DNA from: Candidatus Methanoperedens sp. | GTDB taxonomy: Archaea > Halobacteriota > Methanosarcinia > Methanosarcinales > Methanoperedenaceae | Length of the DNA: 20,635 nucleotides | Assembly (NCBI GenBank): GCA_027460605.1 | Contig: JAPZAN010000117.1 | Span: 1-20,635, forward strand | Reading direction: 5' to 3' | In this document: piece after piece, positions 7,308 through 14,100 of the stretch | Layout of the letters: every line of letters begins with the position of its first letter | How positions within the stretch are numbered: position 1 is the stretch's first letter | Notes under the pieces: model-generated | Databases searched by the model: none | Told to the model about the DNA's origin: nothing | What the model saw: the letters and a program-made list of their open reading frames with translations, nothing else | Program-made: the position numbers and the translations under genes

Positions 7308-7315
7308 TTTATAAA
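7308..7315. promoter_or_regulatory. TATA box between signal peptidase and hisS
   Basis: TTTATAAA is a palindromic TATA box 34-41 bases before the hisS ATG (7349) and could also serve the signal peptidase gene on the other strand. A GGAAGGAT ribosome-binding site (7337-7344) precedes hisS. Confidence 0.5.
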
Positions 7316-7348
7316 GGACAAAGCCATAATCGTGGCGGAAGGATATTT

Positions 7349-8593
7349 ATGGAACTCCAGAGACCCCGCGGCACACGCGATTTTTTACCGGATGAGATGG
7401 CAAAACGAAGGTATGTTGAGAATAAGCTGCGTGAGGCTGCAACACGATGGGGATACGGCGAAATCAAGACCCCGACTTTCGAGCATATCGAGCTATTCAC
7501 ATTAAAGTCGGGCGAAGGAATCCTTGGCGAGATATACAATTTCAGGGATAAAGGAGACCGCGAAATTGCGCTGCGCCCCGAACTCACTGCGCCCGTGGTG
7601 AGGATGTATGTGGAGGAACTCCAGAGGTCGCCAAAGCCCCTGAAATTCTTTTATTTTGACAATTGCTTCAGGTACGAGCGCCCGCAGAAAGGGCGGTTCC
7701 GCGAGTTTTTCCAGTTCGGCGTGGAGATAATAGGAAGTGCCCGCCCGGAGTCGGATGCGGAGGTTATAGCGCTTGCTGTTGAAATGCTAAACAGCGCAGG
7801 CGTGAAGGGGGACCTGCATGTGGGACATCTGGGGATTGTGCGGGCATTAATGAAAGATCTCCTCCCCGAGCACCAGAGCAAAATCATGCGGCTTGTGGAT
7901 AAGAAGGATGACAAGGGGCTTGAGGAGTTCCTTGACGAGCTCCAGGCGCCTGATGAGATGCGGGGGAAGCTATTCCGCCTGATAGGGCTGCGGGGTGAAA
8001 ATGCTGTGCATGAAGCCCGGGAACTCGTGGGGGAAATAGATGCGATGTCGCAGTTCGAGGCGCTTCTTTCGCTGCTGGATGTTTACGGGCTGGAATACCA
8101 GGTGGACCTTGGGATTGCAAGAGGTCTTGATTATTATACAGGTATGGTGTTTGAGATATACTGCGAGGGCCTGGGCGCGCAGAACCAGGTATGCGGCGGC
8201 GGCTCCTATCGCCTCGCGGCGCTCTTTGGCGGCGAGGATACGCCCTCAACCGGGTATGCAATAGGGTTTGACAGGATAATGGAGATATGCGAGGCAAAAC
8301 CCGCCGAGATAAAACGAATCGTGGTCGTATCGTTCGATGACACGCGAAAAGAGGCAATCGTTATCGCAAATAAACTCAGGGCGCACGTTTCAACCTACAT
8401 CGATGTAATGGGGCGCAAGTTCAAGGACCAGATTTCATATGCAAATACGATTGGCGCAAGCCATGTTGTTATCGTGGGGAAGAACGAGCTTGATGCGGGG
8501 AAGGTGGCGCTCAAGGATATGAAGACAGGGGAACAGGTGCTGGTGACGGTGGAGGAAGTGGCGGGGAGAATGAGTGGGGAGGTTCTTCTCTGA
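7349..8593 (+). CDS. hisS: Histidine-tRNA ligase
   Basis: This is a 414-residue class II aminoacyl-tRNA synthetase that charges tRNA-His in the cytosol. RGTRDFLPDEM opens the protein, followed by ALRPELTAPVVRMY. Motif 2 is FYFDNCFRYERPQKGRFREF, and the histidine-specific HisA segment is LGIARGLDYYTGMVFEIY. Motif 3 is TGYAIGFDRIMEI. The C-terminal anticodon-binding domain begins near RIVVVSF. Length and motifs indicate an intact enzyme. The start has an SD-like GGAAGG. It is divergent from signal peptidase and convergent with the TPR gene. Confidence 0.95.
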   Translation: MELQRPRGTRDFLPDEMAKRRYVENKLREAATRWGYGEIKTPTFEHIELFTLKSGEGILGEIYNFRDKGDREIALRPELTAPVVRMYVEELQRSPKPLKFFYFDNCFRYERPQKGRFREFFQFGVEIIGSARPESDAEVIALAVEMLNSAGVKGDLHVGHLGIVRALMKDLLPEHQSKIMRLVDKKDDKGLEEFLDELQAPDEMRGKLFRLIGLRGENAVHEARELVGEIDAMSQFEALLSLLDVYGLEYQVDLGIARGLDYYTGMVFEIYCEGLGAQNQVCGGGSYRLAALFGGEDTPSTGYAIGFDRIMEICEAKPAEIKRIVVVSFDDTRKEAIVIANKLRAHVSTYIDVMGRKFKDQISYANTIGASHVVIVGKNELDAGKVALKDMKTGEQVLVTVEEVAGRMSGEVLL

Positions 8594-8605
8594 TAACTTT
8601 CAAGT

Positions 8606-9799
8606 TCAAGTTAAATTCCCGATATGCTCTCTTACAACATCCGCACTCTTGGTATCCTTCAATTTTTCAAACAAATTCAACGATTTCTGGAAATAATCTA
8701 AAGCTTCTTTAGGTTTATTCAGTTGCTCATATACGCTTCCAATATTATTGTTATCAAAAGCCTCTCCTCTTAAATCTTGTACCTCCTCATCTATCTTCAG
8801 CGCCTTGTGGAAGTATTCCAGCGCCTGCTCTGGCTTGACCCATTTCTGGTACAAGCTTCCAATATTATTGAGGGAAGCAGCTTTAACCTTTATATCCTTT
8901 AGTTCCTCGGCCACCCTCAGTGCTTTTTGGTAATATTTCAGAGCTTCCTTGGGCAAATCTAAATCTTGATATACCATTCCAATATTATTGAGAGCTATTG
9001 CTTCTCCTCTAGCATCCTTTAGTTCTTCACATAATTTTAATGAACTCTGAAAATAATCCAATGATTCTTTAAGTTTGCCCCAATCTAGATAAACCATTCC
9101 AATGTTATTAATCTGTATCGCTCTCCCTCTTGTATCTTGTAGCTTATCGTCTATTTCTAATGCGCTCTTGAAATATTTTAACGATTCTTCAAACTTACCC
9201 CAGTTTTTATAGATACTCCCAATATTATTGAAGACGGCTGCCTCTATCTTCATAGCTTTTAATTCTTTTGCCGTATCCAATGCCTTTTCATAATGCTCTA
9301 TAGCTTTTTCAGTTACACCCCAATCTTGATACACCACCCCAATGTTGTTAAGATCTTCAGCCTTTCCTCTAATATCTTTTAATTCCTCATCCAGACCAAG
9401 TGCTTCAGAAAAATACTTAAAAGCATCATCTCGCCTGCCCAGATAATACGCCTCGATACCGAGGGCGCGCAGGATTCTGGCATCCTTTACGGTCTTTCCG
9501 CTTGCTTTTGAATACTGCTCAACTTTCTCGCCTACAGCGTTCAGGAGTTTGAGCTTGTCCTCAGTGATTACAAATTTTGAGTCTTTTTCAATTGTGCCTG
9601 TAAACTCCGGGGCATTTTTGGTAATGCAATCGCTTATCTTTTTCAAGGTGGCTTCATCAGCAAGCTTATTTGGATCCATTGTTTGAATAATGATAGTGCA
9701 ACTTACAGGCTTCTTGCGATAATTAAGGTAGGCAAAAATCATGATAATAATAGGAACCAAAATTGCAAGCACTTTTAGAAAAGAGTCAGTAAAGCTCAT
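8606..9799 (-). CDS. Membrane-anchored TPR-repeat protein
   Basis: This 397-residue protein starts at ATG 9799 with GGTGG upstream; a TTG at 9811 would add four residues. One N-terminal membrane segment (LKVLAILVPIIIMIFAYLNY) anchors it, followed by a non-repetitive ~85-residue region and at least seven tetratricopeptide repeats. Six copies carry the NNIG motif (LNNIGVVYQDWG, FNNIGSIYKNWG and so on) at a spacing of exactly 40 residues. TPRs are scaffolds for protein contacts; the N-terminal anchor suggests the repeats face either the cytoplasm or the exterior, which the sequence does not decide. No catalytic domain is visible. A TATA-like TTTATATATT lies on its strand near 9836-9846. Confidence 0.8.
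   Translation of the reverse strand: MSFTDSFLKVLAILVPIIIMIFAYLNYRKKPVSCTIIIQTMDPNKLADEATLKKISDCITKNAPEFTGTIEKDSKFVITEDKLKLLNAVGEKVEQYSKASGKTVKDARILRALGIEAYYLGRRDDAFKYFSEALGLDEELKDIRGKAEDLNNIGVVYQDWGVTEKAIEHYEKALDTAKELKAMKIEAAVFNNIGSIYKNWGKFEESLKYFKSALEIDDKLQDTRGRAIQINNIGMVYLDWGKLKESLDYFQSSLKLCEELKDARGEAIALNNIGMVYQDLDLPKEALKYYQKALRVAEELKDIKVKAASLNNIGSLYQKWVKPEQALEYFHKALKIDEEVQDLRGEAFDNNNIGSVYEQLNKPKEALDYFQKSLNLFEKLKDTKSADVVREHIGNLT
8739..9350 (-). repeat. Direct repeats with a 120-base period inside the TPR gene
   Basis: The segment CCAATATTATTG or a close variant recurs at 8739, 8859, 8979, 9099, 9219 and 9339, exactly 120 bases apart. It encodes the NNIG core of successive 40-residue TPR units. 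The constant spacing without indels points to unit duplication followed by divergence. Confidence 0.85.
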
Positions 9800-9896
9800 T
9801 TTTTCCACCAAACACGATTTTCATGAAGGCTTTATCAATATATAAATTCGATGGAAATTAAAAACCTCTCCACCCAAACAATGCTTCCTCGATAAC

Positions 9897-9904
9897 TTAT
9901 ATAA
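9897..9904 (+). promoter_or_regulatory. TATA box of the UPF0175 gene
   Basis: TTATATAA lies 24-31 bases before ATG 9928. The start codon would be at or next to the transcription start, so the mRNA is probably leaderless. Confidence 0.6.
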
Positions 9905-9927
9905 CATTAGAAAAACAACTATCCTTT

Positions 9928-10227
9928 ATGTCCACCGAACTTAAATCCCTAAAAGGAACCCTAATCAAGCTCGGTTTCTATTCAGACGAGAAAAGCCTGC
10001 TTTCCGATGCCTTTCGCGCTCTTTTTGAGATCAGACCCGAATTAAAGACAGAGATAGCGGTTGAAAGATACAAAAATGGTGAAATCAGCCTCTGGAATGC
10101 AGCAAGAGCCGCCGGATGTAATCTGGAAGAATTTAAGGAGATACTCCGCAGCAGGGGTATTGTAATTAAAATATCTTCTACAAAAAAGGAAAGCGATGCG
10201 AGATTGAAGCGGTTTACTGGTGTTTAA
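9928..10227 (+). CDS. UPF0175 family protein (antitoxin-like)
   Basis: This 99-residue protein contains KTEIAVERYKNGEISLWNAA followed by RAAGCNLEEFKEILRSRGI, the signature of UPF0175, a small archaeal/bacterial family with a helix-turn-helix-like end. Members are usually encoded just upstream of a PIN-like (DUF3368) toxin and are taken to be its antitoxin. The same arrangement is present here, but the toxin is broken. The gene looks intact. Confidence 0.85.
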   Translation: MSTELKSLKGTLIKLGFYSDEKSLLSDAFRALFEIRPELKTEIAVERYKNGEISLWNAARAAGCNLEEFKEILRSRGIVIKISSTKKESDARLKRFTGV

Positions 10228-10229
10228 CT

Positions 10230-10632
10230 TTGGACATAGTATTGGACTGTGATATATGAAGCAGAGAAGATGGGGTTTACATTCCCCAGGAAGATATTCA
10301 ATAGCAAAATTGAATTGGCAACAATGAGCCAGCAAGAGCTCGATGATTTTGAAAAAACTGTAAAAAATCCAAAAATCCATAGCGGCGAGGCTGAAGGGAT
10401 AACTATTGCCAGAAACAGGACTGGAGTTTTTTTGACAAATGACAGAGTAGCAGTTAAGTTCTGCGAACAAGAAGATATAGCAGTTCTGGATTTAAAAGAC
10501 ATACTTAGACTGGTTGCAAAGAAAAGGATAGTCAACGAAACCGAGATGATGCAAATAATCAAAGATATCGAAGTAAAAGATAATACAGTTATAGTTGAAA
10601 CGAATGAAATTTTTGTAGAATATGAAAATTAA
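10230..10632 (+). pseudogene. DUF3368-type PIN toxin with internal deletion and frameshift
   Basis: Directly after UPF0175, a TTG at 10230 opens MDIVLDCD, the typical first strand and first catalytic aspartate of a PIN domain. That frame stops after one further residue. From 10249 the +1 frame continues as VIYEAEKMGFTFPRKIF, HSGEAEGITIARNR, FLTNDRVAVKFC and LDLKDILRLV, the expected second half with the glutamate and second aspartate. The normal helix-turn region between the first strand and the VxxEA segment, about 25-35 residues, is missing. RNase activity would be lost. The GTG at 10249 could start a 127-residue fragment. Joining the two frames as one former gene is my inference. Confidence 0.7.
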
Positions 10633-10750
10633 AGTGCCATCTTCACAGGACGTAGTCGCCATCTTCAGGAAAAGCGCAAAAGGCATGGGTAAACTCAAGT
10701 CCCATCCTCATGAAGCGTATGAAGAGGAAGTGGAAGAAAGGATAAATTGA
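10622..10750 (+). CDS. Small hypothetical protein in the toxin-antitoxin patch (42 aa)
   Basis: An ATG at 10622 overlaps the end of the PIN frame by 11 bases and opens a 42-residue, charged protein (MKIKVPSSQDVVAIFRKSAK; C-terminus EEEVEERIN). Its stop overlaps the TTG of the next frame (TTGA). An acidic tail and an overlapping PIN fragment downstream would suit an antitoxin, but no family is recognisable. It may be a remnant. Confidence 0.4.
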   Translation: MKIKVPSSQDVVAIFRKSAKGMGKLKSHPHEAYEEEVEERIN

Positions 10751-10857
10751 ATTATAAAGTCAAAGGTTCTGGCATTATTTCAGGCGCAGAGACCGTATTT
10801 TCAGAGGATAAGGATTTTGATAACATCCCGGGTTTAAAGAGAAAGTGGAGATTTTGA
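10747..10857 (+). pseudogene. Remnant of a second PIN-domain (VapC-like) toxin C-terminus
   Basis: A 36-residue frame contains GAETVFSEDKDFDNIPGLKR, which resembles the C-terminal end of VapC-like PIN domains, where a D-x-D-F motif precedes the final helix. The N-terminal two thirds with the other acidic residues are absent. It is probably a leftover of a former toxin gene. Confidence 0.45.
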
Positions 10858-10976
10858 CTGAGAAAAAATAAGCCACATCATCACATTAATCACACACTCT
10901 TCACACCCACACTAATACAATTGTGAACGACTTGGAGTGATAGCCGGAATCATGTTGTATCGGCCAGGGTAATAAT
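10858..10976. other. Gene-free stretch with a G-free tract
   Basis: There is no coding sequence here. Bases 10873-10922 contain no G on the + strand and are rich in CAC/TCA repeats. This could give an unstructured leader ahead of the next miniprotein, but nothing proves transcription. Confidence 0.4.
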
Positions 10977-11102
10977 ATGAAATGCAAACATTCAAACATC
11001 AATTGCGTGACGCGCATCATTAACCAGACATGGGAAGAGAGCCGCGCATGCGAATATGGCGTATCCTGCAGCTACAAGGAAAAACGCTTGATAAATAATT
11101 AA
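10977..11102 (+). CDS. Cys-rich miniprotein (41 aa), putative metal binder
   Basis: An ATG at 10977 preceded by CAGGGTAATAAT opens 41 residues beginning MKCKHSNINC and continuing with SRACEYGVSC. Cysteines at 3, 10, 25 and 31, with H5, would suit a small zinc or iron-sulfur site. No family is recognised. The same style of Cys-rich mini-ORF occurs at 17273-17419 in this window. Confidence 0.5.
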   Translation: MKCKHSNINCVTRIINQTWEESRACEYGVSCSYKEKRLINN

Positions 11103-11222
11103 GATTGGCTAAAGAGCCCAATCAAAATTGAGCCAATAGCTCATCTCAGCTAATTTTATCTTAGTTAAACCGGTTTTCAAGATTAGTTTTAAGAGCATCC
11201 ATGCATTTAACAGACTCTACTG
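11103..11222 (+). promoter_or_regulatory. Leader of the CNNM gene with two alternative hairpins
   Basis: GATTGG (11103-11108) can pair with CCAATC (11118-11123), or ATTGGCT (11104-11110) with AGCCAAT (11131-11137). The two foldings exclude each other. This could be a terminator of the miniprotein upstream or an attenuator-like switch. TTTTAAGAG near 11185-11193 may be the TATA box of the gene at 11223. Confidence 0.35.
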
Positions 11223-12215
11223 GTGAATCTATTGTCCCTCCCCGAGCTAACCTTAATAATAATAGTAATAATTTTCCTGATGCTGGCATCCATCTTCTTC
11301 AGCCTTTCAGAAACCTCTATAACATCCCAGAACCGGGTTCGCCTCAAAGGCCATCTTGCAAAAGGGCGGAAAAATGCCGCCATACTGAAAGACCTTCTCA
11401 ATACCCCTGAAAAATTCCTTGCCGTGATTTTAATCGGCAACAACATTGTCAATATAACCATCTCGGTGCTCATAACTGCCGTTGTAATCGATATTTTTGG
11501 CCCGGATGCCATAACACTTGCGACTATAATCGCAACTCTCCTGATTGTGGCTTTTGCAGAAATAACCCCGAAAGCCTATGCTGCAAGGAACCCGGAGATA
11601 GCCTACAAACTTGCTCCGGTAATGAAATTCCTCGTATGGCTTCTTAAACCTTTAATCGTCTTCTTTACAGGATTTACGAATATATTATTGAGGTTAATCG
11701 GGTCGAGTACTTCCATCAGGGAGCCCATTTTCCTGCGCGAGGACCTCTCACATCTGATTGAAATGGGCGAAGAAGAAGGAATAATCCAGAAACAAGAGAC
11801 GCACCTTCTCAAATCGGCGCTTGACTTTTCAGGGATAAAAGCAAAAGATATCATGATCCCGATTGAAAAGGTTACCTGCATAGATTCCTCGGCAACACTG
11901 GAAGATGCAATTGAACTTGTCCGCACAAAAAAATTTGCCAGGATTCCGGTAATCAACGAAGGCAAAATACTGGGTTTTGTGCATATGAAAGATGCCCTGA
12001 ACAATCTCACAAACAGGAAAAAACCCATTAAGGAACTGGCAAGACCGGCGCTATTTGCATCCCCTGACACTTCCCTGCTTGAACTTGTGGATTTGATAAA
12101 AGGCAGCCAGTCAAGCATGTGCTTTGTTGTAAATGAGGAAGGAAAGCCGCTCGGTCTTATAACGCTGGGGCTGCTGCTTGAAAATATCGTGGGTGAAATC
12201 AAGCATATAGAGTAG
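11223..12215 (+). CDS. CNNM-domain (DUF21) and CBS-pair membrane protein, putative Mg2+/divalent cation transporter
   Basis: This 330-residue protein starts at GTG. The N-terminal half is a CNNM/DUF21 membrane domain with several transmembrane helices: LIIIVIIFLMLASIFFSLSE, then VILIGNNIVNITISVLITAV, then IATLLIVAFAEITPK, which carries the conserved acidic-proline motif. The connector MGEEEGIIQKQETHLLKSAL leads to a CBS pair: KAKDIMIPIEKV to KFARIPVINEGKILGFVHMK, then PDTSLLELVDLI to VVNEEGKPLGLIT. The C-terminal CorC/HlyC domain of longer relatives is absent. CBS pairs of this family sense Mg-ATP. The gene is convergent with hisF, ending three bases away. Confidence 0.85.
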   Translation: MNLLSLPELTLIIIVIIFLMLASIFFSLSETSITSQNRVRLKGHLAKGRKNAAILKDLLNTPEKFLAVILIGNNIVNITISVLITAVVIDIFGPDAITLATIIATLLIVAFAEITPKAYAARNPEIAYKLAPVMKFLVWLLKPLIVFFTGFTNILLRLIGSSTSIREPIFLREDLSHLIEMGEEEGIIQKQETHLLKSALDFSGIKAKDIMIPIEKVTCIDSSATLEDAIELVRTKKFARIPVINEGKILGFVHMKDALNNLTNRKKPIKELARPALFASPDTSLLELVDLIKGSQSSMCFVVNEEGKPLGLITLGLLLENIVGEIKHIE

Positions 12216-12217
12216 CT

Positions 12218-12952
12218 TTAAACCCGGATTGCCACGCCCTTCTTTTTCAGGTACTCCTTCGCCTCGCCAATAGTGTACTCCTCGAAATGGAAAATACTCG
12301 CCGCAAGCGCAGCATCTGCCTTGCCTTCTGTGAAAGCGTCATACATATGCTCAATATTACCGGCGCCGCCTGAGGCTATTATCGGGATATCCAGTGTTTC
12401 GGAAAGCGTCCTCGTTACAGGCAAATCATATCCGTCCTTTGTCCCGTCCCTGTCCATGCTGGTAAGCAGGATTTCACCTGAACCAAGGGTTTCAACTTTT
12501 TGCGCCCACTGGACAGCGTCGAGGCCTGTGGGCGTCCTTCCGCCGTAGATTACAACCTCGTACCATGCCTTTGTCCCGTCTTCAAGCTCGATTATGGTTT
12601 TATCCTTATTATCCTTGATATTGAAATTACGCTTGCAGTCTATCGCTGTAACGACAGCGCGAAGGATGTTCCGTATCGCTTCCGTGCTGGCGATTCCACC
12701 GCCCACGGTAAGGGGGATGAACACCTCGTCCGCTGTTCTCTCAATCACGTCAATCATCGTTCCCCGGCGCTCATGGGATGCGGTGATATCCAGGAAAACA
12801 AGCTCATCCGCTCCTTGCTCGTTATATCTCTTTGCGAGCTCCACAGGGTCTCCTGCATCTCGCAAATGCACAAACTCGACTCCCTTGACCACACAGCCCC
12901 CTTTCCTGTCGAGTGTTACATCAAGGCACGGGATGATTCGTTTGGTAAGCAT
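12218..12952 (-). CDS. hisF: Imidazole glycerol phosphate synthase cyclase subunit, with an internal in-frame deletion
   Basis: HisF makes imidazole glycerol phosphate and AICAR in histidine synthesis, using ammonia from HisH. The first half reads MLTKRIIPCLDVTLDRKGGC (catalytic D11) to LTVGGGIASTEAIRNILRA; the second reads VVTAIDCKRN (second catalytic aspartate) to GEILLTSMDRDGTKDGYD, IIASGGAGN and AALAASIFHF. The family normally has 28-30 further residues after ILRA: GADKVSxNT, a helix, then the start of the VVAID strand. They are missing here, at DNA junction 12655/12656, leaving 244 residues. That block is the fourth beta-alpha unit of the barrel and includes phosphate-binding residues, so the encoded protein would probably not fold. 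A TATA-like CTATTTTATT lies about 28 bases upstream. No hisH is visible in the window. Confidence 0.88.
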   Translation of the reverse strand: MLTKRIIPCLDVTLDRKGGCVVKGVEFVHLRDAGDPVELAKRYNEQGADELVFLDITASHERRGTMIDVIERTADEVFIPLTVGGGIASTEAIRNILRAVVTAIDCKRNFNIKDNKDKTIIELEDGTKAWYEVVIYGGRTPTGLDAVQWAQKVETLGSGEILLTSMDRDGTKDGYDLPVTRTLSETLDIPIIASGGAGNIEHMYDAFTEGKADAALAASIFHFEEYTIGEAKEYLKKKGVAIRV

Positions 12953-12999
12953 TGTCCTGTTTTAGTTGTTACGGAATAAAATAGTTTTGGTGTTGCCGC

Positions 13000-13308
13000 T
13001 TACTTTTTGATGGTCGTCTCCCCGAGTACCCTTTTTGCCAGGGGCGCATTCCCGAACACGTCCTCACGATTGCCTTTCCCATTAAGATAGATAGCCACAA
13101 GCATTATAGTAAGCCCAATTACTGGATTGTCTGGATTTGCTGCTGTGACTACCATTCCAACCCATGCCAGCGCCCCTGCAACCATGCCGCGCAGTGCACC
13201 TTTCCTGTACGATTCAATCTTGGTGCGATGGAAGATGCGAATATCACGAAGCGTCAGGAAAATAATTGCGGCAAAACAGAAAAGTGCGATATAGAGATAG
13301 ATGTTCAT
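13000..13308 (-). CDS. Small two-helix membrane protein coupled to the RNase P (HARP) gene
   Basis: This 102-residue protein has one membrane helix at the N-terminus (IYLYIALFCFAAIIFLTL) and a central hydrophobic stretch (GMVAGALAWVGMVV to VIGLTIMLVAIYL). The tail is charged (KGNREDVFGNAPLAKRVLGE). I recognise no family. Its ATG follows the HARP stop by one base (TAAAATG), so the two are translated from one mRNA. Confidence 0.65.
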   Translation of the reverse strand: MNIYLYIALFCFAAIIFLTLRDIRIFHRTKIESYRKGALRGMVAGALAWVGMVVTAANPDNPVIGLTIMLVAIYLNGKGNREDVFGNAPLAKRVLGETTIKK

Positions 13309-13309
13309 T

Positions 13310-14005
13310 TTATATCCTGCTTTCCACTCTTTCAGGTTTTATGCGTTTTAAGTATTCTTTTATCATGGCAGGGAAGGACTTTGCATCCACGAAACGAAGA
13401 CCAAGCTGCTCAGCCCATTTCTGAATACCGATATCGCTTGCCACAACAGCGGCGTCAAGCTCTTTTGCAAGAAGCAGCACATCGATATCAGGCGCGCTGT
13501 CAAGGATACCGTATCTCAGCGCGTTCCTGTATTTGTCGCGGAATGAATTGATTATCGCGCCGATGACATTGCGCTCTATCTCAGGCTCAATCTCCTGCTT
13601 TGTCTTTGCCTTGGTGGTGCGGAAAAGGCACTCGGTTGCGGATTCCCATATAGCGTCCTCTGCCACGTTCATCCCTTTATTGATGCGCCCGCGCATATAA
13701 TCCACATAATCATAAAAAATCTTGGAGGGGATCTTCACCTCATACCTGTCCGGGGTTTTCTTGACAAGCCACGTATCTATCTTTGCCAGCGTCTCCTCGT
13801 CGCAGCCATTGTTCCTGGCGAATTCCCGCATCTCGTTATATACCGAAGGATACGGGATATAGCAGCTGATGCCAAGATTAAGACGCGCTTCGGCTATTAT
13901 ATCGAGAATGCCTCCCATTGCAACGCAAAGAGTCCCGCCCTCAAGTTCCCGTGTCTGCGTGTCGGTGAGGGCGCTGGTATCAAGAACGAATCTCTGGCGA
14001 ATCAT
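13310..14005 (-). CDS. RNA-free ribonuclease P, HARP type (formerly 'RNA ligase partner protein')
   Basis: This 231-residue PIN-like nuclease starts with RQRFVLDTSAL, where D9 is the first metal ligand. It continues with GMNVAEDAIWESATECLFRT and a C-terminal acidic cluster in SAPDIDVLLLAKELDAAVVA followed by SD. This layout is that of the HARP family (homologues of Aquifex RNase P), which trims the 5' leader of precursor tRNA without an RNA subunit. Archaea with HARP also carry the RNA-based RNase P, so HARP is usually dispensable there and its true job is open. The gene appears intact and forms an operon with the small membrane protein. It is divergent from hisB across 95 bases. Confidence 0.85.
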   Translation of the reverse strand: MIRQRFVLDTSALTDTQTRELEGGTLCVAMGGILDIIAEARLNLGISCYIPYPSVYNEMREFARNNGCDEETLAKIDTWLVKKTPDRYEVKIPSKIFYDYVDYMRGRINKGMNVAEDAIWESATECLFRTTKAKTKQEIEPEIERNVIGAIINSFRDKYRNALRYGILDSAPDIDVLLLAKELDAAVVASDIGIQKWAEQLGLRFVDAKSFPAMIKEYLKRIKPERVESRI

Positions 14006-14016
14006 ATAATGGATTA

Positions 14017-14056
14017 TTATCTTTATCGAGTTAAGAAACTTTCTGTTTATCTTTAT
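14017..14056. repeat. Direct repeat TTATCTTTAT, two copies 30 bases apart
   Basis: The identical 10-mer occurs at 14017-14026 and 14047-14056. On the - strand each gives ATAAAGATAA, so both could be TATA-like elements for the HARP operon, or a paired regulator site at three helical turns. Confidence 0.4.
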
Positions 14057-14067
14057 AGAACAACACC

Positions 14068-14075
14068 TTTATATT
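14068..14075 (+). promoter_or_regulatory. TATA box of hisB
   Basis: TTTATATT lies 26-33 bases before ATG 14101. No Shine-Dalgarno is seen, so hisB mRNA is probably leaderless. Confidence 0.55.
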
Positions 14076-14100
14076 CCAACCAAATAATATAATCCCCATC

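Noticed and set aside
7884..8357. 157-residue frame opposite hisS
   Set aside because: It is the antisense shadow of the well-supported hisS, with Pro/Arg-rich composition typical of such frames.
8739..9350. Regular 120-base repeats as a possible CRISPR-like or satellite array
   Set aside because: The repeats are coding, diverged, and match successive 40-residue TPR units; there are no spacers.
12500..12979. 159-residue frame opposite hisF
   Set aside because: Shadow of hisF, whose motifs are clear; it has no family signature.
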